Part shown: in pieces, positions 41,128 through 52,439 of the stretch
Position numbering within the stretch: position 1 is the stretch's first letter
Layout: each line of letters opens with the position of its first letter
NCBI GenBank assembly: GCA_030407315.1
Contig: JALQPE010001975.1
Coordinates: 1-64,000, forward strand
DNA: 64,000 bases
Origin: Asparagopsis taxiformis
Taxonomy: Eukaryota; Rhodophyta; Florideophyceae; Bonnemaisoniales; Bonnemaisoniaceae
Direction: 5' to 3'
Made by a program: the position numbers and the translations under genes
The notes under the pieces: model-generated
Database searches by the model: none
Told to the model about the DNA's origin: nothing
What the model saw: the letters and a program-made list of their open reading frames with translations, nothing else

Positions 41128-41207
41128 TGCCGTGTTTACTTGTGCGTTAAGCCTTTTCGGACTAGGTATGGCTGTAGCGGATGGCCTCTGTAAGGATAAC
41201 GTGTCAG

Positions 41208-43721
41208 CTATGCCCGCCTCTGGGCGTTTTTCGCCGGTGGGTTTGTTGTTATGTATCCAGCAGTTTTCACTGTGCCTGAAGATGACGGTGGGCGGCGGAA
41301 GCGGTGGTCGCGCCTATTCCCAGAATTTGCCCTTGTCTGGCAGTACCTGGCGTCTTGCGCCCGGTTATCATGCGGTGCCTCTTGCGTTGGCCTCGAGTTC
41401 TGTGCAGATGTTACCGGCAATGAAAATGTTGGTGCACGTCCGACTCTGACTAGCCACTGCTTCTGTGAAGGCGTGAGTATTTCGTAGTTAGCCATCTGTA
41501 TGACCATTATGTTTGATTCTGGAAATGAGGTGGAGAGAAGAGGACAGTTTGGCTTTCTGTGCCCAACCGCGAAACAGTCAAAACATATATCTGTTGGTTG
41601 GTTTGCATTGGAGGGCTTCTGGGCTTGTCTGTCGGATGATTTTGGGGCCTCCGACTGGCTGCTGCGGAAAACATCGGAATTGTTATGCCATCCTGTGCGG
41701 TTTTGGTTTGGATTCCATTGAATGGCAACAGGGGGGAATGGACCAGAAGGGTCTGAATTGACTGCCATTGACTCTGTAGGAGTTTGCTGCATGAAAGCTT
41801 CGTAGTCTGTGTCATAAGAAACAGAGCAACCGTTGGATGGCGGCTCCAATGTGGGTTGTGTGGCGAAGACGGCGTCAGCCGTCATTTCTTGACGCCGTGT
41901 CGCCTTGAGTCTCCGATCCACCCGGTGGGGTGGCATGGGAGCATTTGCATCCACCAACATGGCTCTATGAGCCCGGTCCTGTATAGCCCGCCTTGGGGTA
42001 TTTGCAGACAACAACGCACGATTAGAGTCACCAATAGCCTGTGCACGTTCCACACACTCCGTGTAGGTCATTTGCAACTCCGCTCCCCTAGCTGCTTGTA
42101 GAAGTGGCCTAATATCACCCCTCACACCTCTAATAAACTTGGTTATGAGCTGTTGCTCAGAGTACACGTTACCACATACCCTGGCTTTGCGACGCAAGCG
42201 AGTACCATACGTCATTTCGTCCTCATTAGCTTGCTGACGAGTCGCGTCAAGTTCGGCAACAGCCTTATCAATATATATGTCCTTGGCGTACGTTCTTAAT
42301 AGGTGTTGAACTGCTTGCGAATATAAGTGAAATCCGCCGAGCTGTTCGGTGCCAAGATCAAAGTGCGCTAAATAGTTTTCCCTTGCATCCCCTTCAAGAA
42401 AAGAGGGTAATAATAGCATCGCTGCACCTTCGCTAATATCATTTTCATCACATTGGCGTTTAAAGACAGCCAGAAACTCTAGAATTCCGATTGGGGTGCT
42501 GCCGTCAAACTTACGCTCACTAATCGAGTGTGACAGAAGCCTCCTGTATGCCCCAATATTGGCAGTAACAGTTCGGTCGACTCGAGCGTCGACGTTGCGA
42601 AGGCGATAACGCCTGTAAGATAGCACCCTGTTAAACTGTGTGTCTGATGAGCACAGCTCTTCTAGATCCCGTTCGTGAGGTCCCTTCCACACATGACCGC
42701 GTCGATTATGCGACGGATCATTTTCGCAATCAGTGCAGTAGCATTCCGGTAAAATAACCCTCATTTTCGGATTGCGTTCGTGGCGGTGTGCACGTCTATT
42801 CGCCATCCCCAAGCGTGTCATAGGCCGTTCTCTGTTGTCATCTGAACTTGAAGAGTCCGCTCCAGTGTATCAAACGATTTGAGTGTTTCTTTCGGGGCGT
42901 TTTGCATGGGTACCGTGATATTTTTAGCTATGCCATCCACCCGCTGACTCAACTCGATTACCTTGGCTTGTCCATCCTCCAGTGAAGTTATTTTCGCCTG
43001 TGCCTGATGTAGCGCATTACTCAGTGCAGTCACATCATCAGCGATGCGATCGACTCGTTCGACAGCAGGTACTTCAGACATATACCTGTCCATTAAGCCG
43101 TGTACTTCCGTCTTGATCTGAGCGGATATGTAGTCTTGCACGTGTTGCATTTTTACCGAAACGACTTCAGTGACGACACGATTTATGTTTTTCTCCAATT
43201 GTGTGATTTTGTCCATTATCCTGTCAATGCCACTTGGGCTAATTGCCGCGGTCACTGCAACGGGTGATCCCGGCAGTTCTGGCGCTGGTGGTGGGGCCGT
43301 TGTTTCATGGTCAATTTGTCGATTAGCTGCACCAGTGGTCAGTGGTTGTGGCCGTGTGAGAAAGGGCAGTTTTCCAGATTGGACGTGAAATCGTTCTCGG
43401 TATGTTACGACCAGATTTTTTAGCGTCTGCACGAGGGGTTTCCAGCCTTACGACAGATGGTGTATCGGCGGAAGGGGAAGGAAAACTGGAACCAATTCCC
43501 ACATGTTCCAGTACCTCCGAAATTGTCGGATTGACGCGTGAATTCGCGTTAGTATGCGATGGTACCTGTGATTGGCCGCTCACATGACGAGCGCTATCGG
43601 ATCCTTGGGTGACTCGTGGGCTCTGCCTTTCACGATGTAGTCGACGGAGTACCTGGGTGCGAGTCTCTCGCCTTGATCCATAACTTGATGGTGCCGTCGA
43701 TGGGCGGCGCGGGGAGTCCAT
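41208..43721 (-). pseudogene. gag: element 2 Gag region in three frames
   Basis: The first frame starts at the ATG at 43721 (about 130 aa, Ser/Arg-rich) and ends at 43323. A second frame (43432-42818) holds a long coiled coil. It ends in an ATGA overlap (42818-42821) with the third frame (42821-41208, 537 aa). The third has the capsid-like region (FLAVFKRQCDENDI, then LLPSFLEGDARENY) and a standard CCHC knuckle (CFDCFAVGHRKPNC, about 41590-41550). In element 1 the coiled coil and capsid are one frame, so at least the first change looks like a mutation. The ATGA overlap could be either mutation or translational coupling. Confidence 0.78.
41226..41232 (-). promoter_or_regulatory. possible -1 slippery site GAAAAAC (element 2 gag to protease)
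   Basis: In the gag frame the minus strand reads GCG AAA AAC, five codons before the gag stop. The protease frame is the -1 frame and is open here. The heptamer G AAA AAC is a weaker version of the GGGAAAC found at the equivalent place in element 1. Confidence 0.45.
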
Positions 43722-43810
43722 GGCGCAATAATGGCAACAGAGACAAAACCCGCGCAGAAAGTAGTAGTAAATAAAAGGTGAAACAAAGAAAAGAACGTTA
43801 GATTCCCGAA

Positions 43811-43828
43811 TTCTAGGTCGAGAGACCA
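43811..43828 (-). promoter_or_regulatory. primer-binding site of element 2
   Basis: 'ttctaggtcgagagacca' on the plus strand, one base from the LTR edge. It is identical in sequence and spacing to the site of element 1 (15792-15809). Confidence 0.85.
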
Positions 43829-43829
43829 A

Positions 43830-44160
43830 TGTCGTCTCGTAAGTAGCAATGCCGACGCAAACGTAACGTCAGACAAGAGGTTGGTAGAGCTAGTGGGTAG
43901 TTAGAATAGACACTAGAACCGGGAAGGTCACCGGCGCAGAGCCGCCGGAGCTAACGCTGCCTTCTCGCTCCGCGCCGGTTGTCCACACCTTTATTCAGTA
44001 AAATTCCGAAATAGTTCGGCGTCGCGCGAAAAGGCTAAAAGTTTCAAATTATCTCTAAAAGTCCAATTACAGCAATACTAGAGAGCTTACATGGCCAGCC
44101 TGCACTGTAAGGGTGATACAGGCTTACAGTATTCCCTGTTCTGACGTTCACTATACTACA
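43830..44160 (-). repeat. element 2 5' LTR (solo, partner not found)
   Basis: The inner edge TGTCGTCTCG is fixed by the primer site. The outer edge at 44160 is inferred from 'tatactaca', the same terminal nine bases as in the LTR of element 1. That gives 331 bp. No second copy lies in the window, so the outer edge is less certain. Confidence 0.6.
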
Positions 44161-44452
44161 CACTCATCACATCGGACAGTTTCTGTGTCATCTTCACTTT
44201 CAAAGCCTTGCTCCCCGCCACAGCATCTTGACAGCACATGCGCTGCTCCTCATTGGAAAACAAATCACACCACGGACTTTGACGCAGTACGTGTCGCACC
44301 AAGTCATTCAGCAGATCACTCTCGTCCCTGTACGAAGGTGTATACGACTGCAGATTCTTGATGATATAGCCCGGAGGGGTAGCAATGTATCCTTTACCGT
44401 TCTCGCTCCAAAGTACCCCTTCTACCGGCTTTACCTCGATGGTGCGTCCAGT
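44161..44452. other. intergenic, nothing recognised
   Basis: No supported gene or repeat. Confidence 0.4.
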
Positions 44453-45515
44453 CTAACGTCTCTGCGTTTGTTCCGCTATAGGTTCCAACTCCATAGTCTC
44501 GTTCTTGCACCACTTTGGCAGGTTCTCCTCAACCGCCCGGAGAACTCCAAGGTATTTCACAGGAATGGCTTGCTGTATCTTTGACTTACCGCCGCCGTGA
44601 TCACTGCTCCTACCTGTTCTCGCATTTGCAATAAGGCTTGCATTTTCCGCCTGCAGAGTCTTCACCTCAGCCTCCAACGCAACTATCTCTGTGGTGAGCG
44701 CCTTGTTTGCTATGTCCTGGCTGAACAATTTTCTTTCTAGCTCCGCGATCTTCTTCTTCTGCGCATTGATAAGACTCGCCATGAAATCAATGGATTCCGG
44801 TGGAAGCATCCTCTCTGCCCTCACCTTCCCCCATCTCGCACACCATCGGGAATATGATGTCCTCGATCGGCAACAACCGGTCCCGGCGCTACGCGCATAT
44901 TTGGCACCAATGACGGTCTGTTGTGACAAGGCGCGCACTCTGGTGCTCTCTCCCCTGAGTACCACCTGTCCGCCGATGATGGTTGGCCTCCTGTGAACGT
45001 TGCTGAGGAACAACACCCCTTGCATCCATCCTCGTGTCCCTGACTACATTGCCGGCTGGGGCTGTGGTAATCGGTGTAGGTGGCGCAGCGGGTGTCACAG
45101 CCTCCAGCGTCTCGGGAAGCCGCGGCTGGGAAGCCGCCCATACCACTTCCGCAGCTGCCGACCCGATAGGAGCTACCTTTTCCATGGAACTCTGCCGCAA
45201 TGCCAACATATTTTGAGCCACGATCATGTCATCATCATGGTTTGCACTCTCCTTGCGGGCACGCTTGCTTCGGCCAGGCCCCATATCTCTCCGCGCCTTT
45301 CCCCCTTCCGCAATTTCCGGCTGCGGATCCTCATTTCTGCGCCGCTCCGTGTTGCGACTACCGGACCGCGTTTCAGTGCTGCCGGCAGGCCCAGACCGTT
45401 TCTTCGCGCGGGATAGTCGGGCGCTCGATGCAGCCGCTGTTGACCGGGCTTTATGGAGGCCTGGAGGCTTCGGAACTTTCTTCCCCAAACGCGGGGGCAT
45501 ACTATGCCTATGCAT
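44453..45515 (-). pseudogene. hypothetical basic and coiled-coil protein, split over two frames
   Basis: One frame starts at an ATG at 45515 and is Arg/Ala/Ser-rich with a basic cluster (GRSKRARKE) that could be a nuclear signal; it ends at 44889. A second frame, open from about 45025 to 44453, has a clear coiled coil (AQKKKIAELERKLFSQDIAN and a following heptad stretch to about 44620) and a short acidic tail. The two overlap in 44889-45025 and I could not place the junction; an intron or a frame error would both fit. I do not recognise a family. Being next to element 2, it may be transposon-derived. 45516-45960 upstream shows nothing more. Confidence 0.35.
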
Positions 45516-46243
45516 TTGTAATGAAACTTTCCCCGAAGCGATGGTACAATCGGATTGCACGAGATACAAAAAGATTTCTGTGCAGTCTCGGTACCCACAA
45601 CGGTCTGCCCTGAACGCCAGGATAAGTAGCGAGGTATACTTCAATAGCGGAGGATGCATATATGCCGTATACGGCAGGCAGGCAGTCATCGACAGCATGT
45701 AGTGTGTTGCAATTACAGCTGTAGTGCAATGCCACTTGGCGAAGCGCTTACAGCTAGGTGTTTCACCTCCAATTTTGGGCACTTTACCCAATTCTTTTAA
45801 TTCTCAACTATTTTGGACTATCTATTCTAACAGCAGTGCAATCACTGAACACGTGGCACGTAACACCAGTGATACACTGAATTGTACACTACACCTAACA
45901 GTTTACACTGTATTTACAGTGTGCCAGCGCCGCCGGCGCACCCGTCACTTAGGGTTTTTCGAATACCCCACTGTATCAGTATTTAGCCTACCTATTGGAC
46001 ACCAACCATAAGTACATTTAGGGCTACAAGCCACATATAACTTAGTATTTAACTAGAGGCGAACCGCCATGTCCTTTGATTGTAAAAGCCAGCCGGAAGC
46101 TCGGTGTCCAATCTACCCCCAGGGTGCGTTTTGCCTACTGATTCAGTGTGCTTCTCCCTTGGCAATGATGCTTGGCACTCTTCCGGTGTCCCTTTCCGCT
46201 GATTCAGCTTCTCAATGTCGGGACGCTGTATCAGCATTGCCCC

Positions 46244-46690
46244 TACCACGCGTCACCGGTGGTGCGCGTGCCCCCCAATCAGGTGTCTTCGGCCGCCTGG
46301 TTCCCACCTGGAGGTATGGTTGCGAGCCACTCCCAACTTGCGTTTCGCAGTCTCATTGCAGCCTGCTTCGACTTTGGCTATAGTGTCTGGCCTGCTTCTG
46401 GAACCCATTCCCCGCTGTATCAGCTTTCTGTCCTGGCCGTCGTGCGGGTTCAGCAACCCCCCCCCCGCCGCCGACCAATCGGACTTGGTTATTGATGTGC
46501 TCCCAACTATCGTTTTGCAGTCTCATAGAAGCCTGCTTCGTCTTTGGCTATAGCGCGGACCGCGCCGACCCTGGTCACTCTATGATTCAGTCTTTGACTG
46601 GTTATTCTGCTGGATCAGCTTCCCTTTCCTCGATACCACGCGTCACCGGTGGTGCGCGTGCCCTTCGATCAGGTATCTTCGGGTGCCTAG
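46244..46690. repeat. interspersed direct repeats
   Basis: The phrase 'taccacgcgtcaccggtggt' and its continuation, identical over 29 bp, occurs at 46244-46272 and 46634-46662. Similarity continues to about 46300 and 46690. A second pair, at 46349-46386 and 46518-46555, shares 'cagtctcat' and 'ggctatag' blocks. 'ctgtaccagcg' and 'ctgtatcagc' phrases recur between 46220 and 46760. This looks like a decayed compound repeat. Confidence 0.65.
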
Positions 46691-47115
46691 TGCCCGGCTC
46701 TTGAGCCACTGCTCCTCTCCCGCTGTACCAGCGTATCGCTGTATGCATCGCTGTACCAGCGCCCGCCCTATCCTATAGGGCTCCCCCTTCTTCTTCCCTT
46801 TTTGCTTCTTATACAAGTCACTCATCCCTGTTGTACCTTGTGTCCTCCCTTCTTCCCTATTAGGGTTGGTGAACCACCATCCTTTCGGTGCACCACCATG
46901 ACTCACCATGTGACCCCAGGGTTCTAGACGGATCGTCTGTGTGGCCTTACAACCCACACTAAGGCAGGCGATTCGCCTTTGCTCTACCACACTCGACTCG
47001 AGCCTGACTACCGAGACAGGAGGGCTCGAACACCTCGCGGTGGCTCGCCGATTCGGCTTACAGCCAAGGCTGCCCGTTGTCGAATCGACCAAGCCATTGC
47101 ACTACAACAGCTAGG
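46640..47115 (-). repeat. SINE-like segment with pol III A and B boxes
   Basis: On the minus strand TAGTGCAATGG (47104-47094) fits the tRNA A-box consensus TRGYNNARNGG. GTTCGAGCC (47031-47023) fits the B-box GWTCRANNC, 62 nt further on. The flanking 7-mers do not pair as an acceptor stem, so it is not a working tRNA. A tRNA-derived body follows to about 46640. The segment appears to interrupt the gypsy pol remnant at 47170-47600. The outer limits are uncertain. Confidence 0.4.
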
Positions 47116-47169
47116 CAACTTTTTGGGGCTGCGGCGAGCACGCCTATGGCCCCCTCCTGAAAGGTGGTT

Positions 47170-47600
47170 TGTCCCAAACCACTATCTTCTCCTGTTATCC
47201 TAATTGTAGGTTGGTGTGGAAGAGTTGGATGATCCGTTGTGGGAGGTTCCTGAGTAGGACGTGGTGGGGGGCTCGCTTTGTGCTTTTTGTTGGCCGCTCG
47301 GCGGTTGGTGTTCTTCTGTACTCGGCGCGAGGGTGTCTGCACCTGATGGGGTGGCTTGCGCATTAGCGGGGGTTATGCAAGTGATGGCGTTGGTTCCTCT
47401 GTTGGACGCGGTGCGAGTGCAACTCTGTCGAGGCTAACCTTTTTGGTAATGCCGTCACGATCGATGTAAATAGTCCGCCGTCCGGTACGGATAACCCTGT
47501 AGGGACCTTGGGCTCTCGGAGTTACCTTGTTCCGTTCGCGGACTTCTGTATTGTCCAGGTACACATAATCATCCTCAACAAGGTGGAAATGTTCGATTCA
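47170..47600 (-). pseudogene. gypsy Pol remnant: integrase C-terminal tail
   Basis: The minus-strand frame contains the conserved integrase tail pattern: YLDNTEVRERNKVTP, GPYRVIRTGRRTIYIDRDG and VSLDRVALAP. A Pro/Thr/Arg-rich linker follows in another frame (47363-47170). The chromodomain expected next is absent, replaced by the SINE-like segment. It is similar in design to the tails of elements 1 and 2 but is a separate copy. Confidence 0.65.
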
Positions 47601-47787
47601 TAGTCCGACGGTCCCTTTTTGTTCAGACTATGGCCCTCATACCGCGAAGGACAGTCTGTTTTCCAATGTATGACTTCATTTTATAACGAGCGCTGGGTGT
47701 AAGGAGCGGAGTAGACAACTACTCCGCGTTCAAAGTGGTAGACATCCAACTACTTTCCTTGTACAATCATTGGCTCAAAAGTAGTGT
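47601..47787. other. short spacer left of the pogo-like element
   Basis: Nothing recognised. Confidence 0.35.
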
Positions 47788-47789
47788 AC

Positions 47790-47811
47790 CCTCCCTGGAG
47801 GGGTATTATGG
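47790..47811. repeat. left terminal inverted repeat of the pogo-like element
   Basis: Pairs with 50332-50353. Begins CCCTCCCTGGAGGGGTA and is preceded by TA. Confidence 0.9.
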
Positions 47812-48017
47812 AACACTTAAGCACATTTTAAATGATAATATATCGAGAACTCCATTCTGGAAAGAGATACCATAACGGATATGAAGCGTGGTGTTCCCTC
47901 GTTCGATTGGCACCAGTTTCTACGATTAGATTTGAGTCACCACCGAGCTTTCCATCAAAATTCCCTCCTCTTCCAGCACCTCAATTCCGTCACAAATTGG
48001 ACAATTTTGGAACAAGT

Positions 48018-50131
48018 TTATTCCTTCATTCCATCTGTTGTAGCAGCATCTACAAGCTCTATTACTACTTCTGCTATAAACTGGCACTTTCGAATGCCAG
48101 GTGAGGACTTCTTCAACACTACTCCACATTCCGTTTCCACCATTTTTGTCTTCTTGCCTCTTCTCTTCCCATACAAAACAGCCACTTCCCTTCCTAGACG
48201 CTTCGCCCTTTCCCTGCGCTCCCGCAGTAGTTTATCTTTTGTGACTCTTCTTTCCTTATCTTTCCTGGACAGTAGACGCTCCTTATGCTTTTGAGACACC
48301 GTCTTCTGTCTTTTTTCTTCTTTTTCCTGTCTGTCCTTCTCCTTTGCTCGCCTACGGATGTCGGCATCTATCTTTGCCTGTTCAATACGCCTTAAACGAG
48401 CAAATCTATCATCCTCCCTTTGCCTCTTTCTATCCTTTTCCTCTCGTTTTCCCTTTTCGATTACATCCTTACGCATTTGTATCCTCTCTGAATGCGTAAC
48501 CCACTGTGCTGGCGCGCCAGCATTATATAAAACTCGCTTCTGTTCGCACATTGAAGCATTGTTAGAAGTAGCTGAAGAAACTGTGTTACTTGTGTTAGCA
48601 TCCAAAATAGCTGTAATGGTTTCAGAGTTCCGAAGAAGATTAGAAAGCTTCTCAAGCTTAGAAGAGGTACCAATCGAACTGCTCATTATATTTTGCACCT
48701 CTGATATGGTGGCAGAATCAGCTATTCTTTTCTTCACACTCGTAGAACGTGTAGATGGACCAGTTGTACCACCAACCATTATATCTCGTTCTATACAAGC
48801 CTTGAAATCTTCCTCTTGCCGTTTGAATTGCACCGCGAAGTCCCTCTTGAACGGGAACAAACCTGTAACATTGAATGAATTAGTAACATTTTTCGTTCCA
48901 ATGTTTCTCCAAGCGTAGACAGCGCATGCAAGATTGAAGTTAACTTTGGTAGTGTCAACGTGTCCTTGGCGGCAAAATTCGTCTCGTATCTCTCTCATAC
49001 AGTCATGGAACCGTTTGTTAATTAGTTGATCACAGGGCTGTAAGAAATGAGAAGTGTTTGCAGCGTTGACAATGCACTCAATATTCCTTTCCACACACAA
49101 CTCCAGCCACTCAATGCTTTTCCTCGACGCATGGAACCATGGCCGTCTAAGCACAGCAGAATCTTCTCCTCTTGAGAAACAAATCTTCGTGCGAACGCAT
49201 CCAGATGCCTAACATAGGTTGCCAACAAATTACCTTCCATAGATCCATTTTTTGAAACTTCGATCACTCCATCTCCAGGAAACCAGCCAGGTTTCGTAAA
49301 CGGAAGTATGATACCATGCGGTTCATCATTAAAAGAACCTGTAACAGGTGCCCACCACTCTGAATTGATTCGCTTACCAGCTACAATGAAGAATGGCTGT
49401 GCAATTTCCCCAGAAGCTGAAGCTGCGATAACTGCAGTGATATGTTTTCGAGCGGAGTAGCTAGACTTCACGGCATAACTGCCACCGCTCCTCTTGCCTG
49501 ATGCTGTGAATCCTCTTTTCAACTTTCCAAAAGTACAGTCCACTGCAGTCTCATCCATGTTCCAAATTCTTTTTGGATCATCTAGTAAACCATGATGAGA
49601 ATCTTTTACGTGCTGAACTGCTGCAAAGAATGTCTCCACATGTGAAAATGATTCAGCAGCTATTTTAGCCGCCTCCTTGTTCTCGATCTTCTTCTATGCG
49701 ATTTCATCAAATCGTGCCCTGTAAGCCCGAATGGAATCGTCATGTGGAATTCCATTCTTCCACCCGTTCCTACCGTCGGCAGAAACTCTGGATAGAATAT
49801 GTCTAAAAGAGTCGCGATCAACTGTGATACCTCTTTGCGCAGCTAGTTTCAGACGTTCATTGATTAGAGCACCTTCGGAATCAGATATTACTGGCTTTCT
49901 CCCAGGGGTTATAGTGTCACTCAACATTAACTGCAGCTTATCCATATTGCCAGATTCAATGAGCATTTTCATTCGATGAATCGTAGCAACTGGAACGGTG
50001 GTTTGGCGGTGAATCGAACGGAGGGATTGTCGTTGCCGCAAGAGAGCAACAGCCATTTGGCGATTACTAGACTGTTCTTGCAATTGTTTCGCTCTTCTTT
50101 TCCGTTTGTGAGCCTGTTTCCGCATTGACAT
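48018..50131 (-). pseudogene. pogo/Tigger-type DDE transposase with two lesions
   Basis: Starts at the ATG at 50131. The basic N-terminus leads into a helix-turn-helix (LRSIHRQTTVPVATIHRMK) and a CENP-B-like DNA-binding region. The DDE_1 catalytic domain follows: first Asp in RIWNMDETAV (about 49550), second Asp in ILLCLDGHGS (about 49145), third Asp in LQPCDQLINKRFHD (about 49040). The C-terminus is a long Lys/Arg/Glu-rich, strongly charged helix. Lesion 1 is an in-frame TAG at 49694-49696. Lesion 2 is a single-base deletion near 49133, right after the second catalytic Asp, where the frame changes and homology continues. The full product would be about 700 residues. It is dead as it stands, but two point reversions separate it from an open frame. 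Confidence 0.85.
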
Positions 50132-50331
50132 AGGCGTATTTGAACTCAGAGTAGTAAATCAGCCTTGCTTCGTTGCACCCACCACGAAGGTAGATGCTGA
50201 AGTCCAAGTACTAAAAGCCACAAAGGTGTCGAAATGGTGGGAAAGCTCGTGGGATCTATCTATGCGCGGATGCATGTCTGTATCGCCCACGATTTATTTG
50301 GCGCGAAAATGTTCCAAAATCACCCAATTCT

Positions 50332-50353
50332 CATATTACCCCTCCAGGGAGGG
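50332..50353. repeat. right terminal inverted repeat of the pogo-like element
   Basis: Reverse complement of 47790-47811 with one mismatch, followed by TA. Confidence 0.9.
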
Positions 50354-50355
50354 TA

Positions 50356-51926
50356 GTCAAGTGGTGTATCGTGAAAAAGATTTTTATTTTTAGGAATGGC
50401 TCTAGACACAGCGGGTCCTTTAAGCCCTCTCTGAAGCAGTGTCAATGCTGGAACCAGGTGGTGGAGGTTGTTGGAATGTTCACATCGTTCAGTTTTGGTG
50501 CACACGCTTTTATTAGTATAGGTCTACTGGACATAAAAAAATGGTACATAGACACTCTTGGTAACTTGAATTAATAAGCAGTTTGCGACTGAAATACTCT
50601 TTCGTTGCTTTATTAGGGATTGGTTGAAAGAAGTGGTCTGTAGATGCGGTCTGGTAGGCTATTGTGCTCTTCAGAAGAGCCTTCTTCGTAACGTATACAA
50701 TAGGAAATCTTCTTCTTCGGTAACGTTCAGCACGTGATGCGTCTCAGCACAAGGGAGGCAGCTATTTGTTTTTCGGCATAGAAAACATGGTTTCCATCAT
50801 CATCAACTAAATTAGTAAGTGATTCATATAGAATATCTGGATAGGGAAATAGTTTCCGATTGCATTTCGTTGCATGTGCACCTCAACAATTTTACGCAAC
50901 TTTGAACACATGTTGAGTCGACTAGCTTCCACATTTCGTAGTCAGAGGAACAGAATTGAACTACACGGAATGATTAATGATAGTGGAGTGTTGTTTGGGT
51001 AGGTGATTGAGTGGGTGAGTAAGTCGACGGTAGTAGGGCTGATATTGCGTAAACTGTTTGTTTGTTGGTTGTAGTGCGAGAGAAAATTGATGCGAATGCG
51101 GGTGGTGGAAAATGTGACATGGAGACGGTAGGTTTGTTCATTTACATGTTATCTGCATTTGTGCATCTTACCCCGTACGAATGTGTTGTAGAGGGAAGGT
51201 TGAAATGTTTACTACAATTTCTGCCTAAACATATGTAGATATGTTTGGAATTAGATTACTCATATCGTATCACACCACATTACATTACTTAACATTGTAG
51301 CGTCTATCCGTACTTTCGCTCATCTTTTTGTCTGGTACGCTGGATGCACTGTTCTGGCTTGATTACAAAATCATTTCACCGAAATTACTCCGTTTCACCT
51401 GTGAATGTATTCCTTTACTCGCTATTACTTTGCAAATGCACTACAATCCAATATGATCTAGGAGTCTTGGTGAGAGCTAGCAGCGGTGTGATGTCTCGAA
51501 GAACAGGACATTACTGAAAGTTGGGCGGCCAATTTTTGAATAGACGACTCTCATCATGAGAGCGGGGTAGGATGGTTGTCGCAAGGATTGTTGTTACTGG
51601 TGAAACGTTGTTTATTGTAATGAAATGTATAGTGATTTGGTTAAGCGCCAGTAGATGTACACACAAGTTGAGCTAGCTAGGCAGCTGTCTTGAGCTAGAA
51701 TAAAAGTATAATGGAGTGGAGCCAACAAAACTGGTAATGTTCACCGACTCATTGACATGGTCAGGTGACCAGCAGAGAAGGTGGACAGAAGTGAAAAATG
51801 CGTGCACATACACCTACTCACACATACCAATAAATTTGCATACCATGAATAATAGAGTTATCATGTCACAACAGTTAGTCTTGTGCTCTAGAAATGCACC
51901 TCTGAAACTATCAATCCATGCCGTGT
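50356..51926. other. intergenic, nothing recognised
   Basis: About 1.6 kb, AT-richer, with no supported gene, repeat or element end. Confidence 0.5.
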
Positions 51927-52439
51927 TTACACAGGAACAGTGCCCGGATCAGCAGAGTTGAAGACAGACAGGAACACACAGTCCGTCTTGCTGATGCACT
52001 CCGTTTCATGAACCAAGCCCTGCGGGAACACAGTAGATTCGCCTGCTCGAATAACATTGGTCACCGTTCTGACCTCACCGAGACCCTCAAATCGGAACGA
52101 AATGCGGAATGTGCCCTGGAGGGCATTGAGCGTCTCGGTAGCGCGAGGGTGGTAGTGGGGAATAAACGGCTGGCCAGCTTTTAGGAACACACGGACAATG
52201 GTGGACTGGACGTCGGTGGCAGCGAGGGCGGGGAAGTTATTGAGATCTGCAATGGAAACCTTGAAGTTGGGGGTGTTGACCTGGGTAGCGCGGGAGAACT
52301 GGATGCGGAAGTCACGGTTTCTTAGGCCAGAGCGCACAGCCGGGGCAGTGTCGAGGCCCAGACTGGGAATCGAGGCGAGGGAGAGGGAGATGAGGCAGGA
52401 AAGCAGGGCGAGGAGGGAGAGTGTGTTGAAGCGAGCCAT
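51927..52439 (-). CDS. secreted germin-like cupin (170 aa)
   Basis: A single-exon frame from the ATG at 52439. Residues 1-23 form a signal peptide (MARF, then a Leu/Ser-rich core ending SLASIPS), so the product should be secreted or in the cell wall. The cupin core has both germin boxes. Box 1 has GX5HXHX4EX6G around IPHYHPRATE; the two His and the Glu are metal ligands. Box 2 around VFPQGLVHETEC supplies the fourth His; the usual Asn after it is Cys here. Plant germins of about 220 residues bind manganese and act as oxalate oxidase, superoxide dismutase or other enzymes; which activity this one has cannot be read from sequence. It is shorter than plant germins but no part of the barrel appears missing. 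The neighbours are host DNA, and an ATTTAAA about 120 bp upstream of the ATG may be its TATA element. Confidence 0.85.
   Translation of the reverse strand: MARFNTLSLLALLSCLISLSLASIPSLGLDTAPAVRSGLRNRDFRIQFSRATQVNTPNFKVSIADLNNFPALAATDVQSTIVRVFLKAGQPFIPHYHPRATETLNALQGTFRISFRFEGLGEVRTVTNVIRAGESTVFPQGLVHETECISKTDCVFLSVFNSADPGTVPV

Larger units (their letters stand above)
37521..44160 (-). mobile_element. element 2: decayed Ty3/gypsy element interrupted by R3-right
   Basis: In minus orientation: 5' LTR (43830-44160), primer-binding site, coiled-coil/gag frames, protease, RT, RNase H and integrase up to 37521, where R3-right is inserted. Its missing tail is at 28541-29254. It is related to element 1: same 18-nt primer site, similar LTR termini (TATACTACA on the plus strand) and the same pol architecture. 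It carries several frame breaks, an in-frame stop in RT and no detectable 3' LTR. Confidence 0.85.
47788..50355 (-). mobile_element. pogo-like DNA transposon with terminal inverted repeats
   Basis: The left end at 47790 reads CCCTCCCTGGAGGGGTA and the right end at 50353 is its reverse complement; the match continues to about 22 bp with one mismatch. The ends are flanked by TA at 47788-47789 and 50354-50355, the TA duplication expected for Tc1/mariner/pogo elements. The inverted repeat contains its own palindrome (CCCTCC/GGAGGG). Interior length is 2,564 bp and it carries one broken transposase. Confidence 0.9.

Noticed and set aside
46995..47115. Functional tRNA gene
   Set aside because: A and B boxes are present, but the sequences flanking them do not form an acceptor stem and the T-stem is poor.
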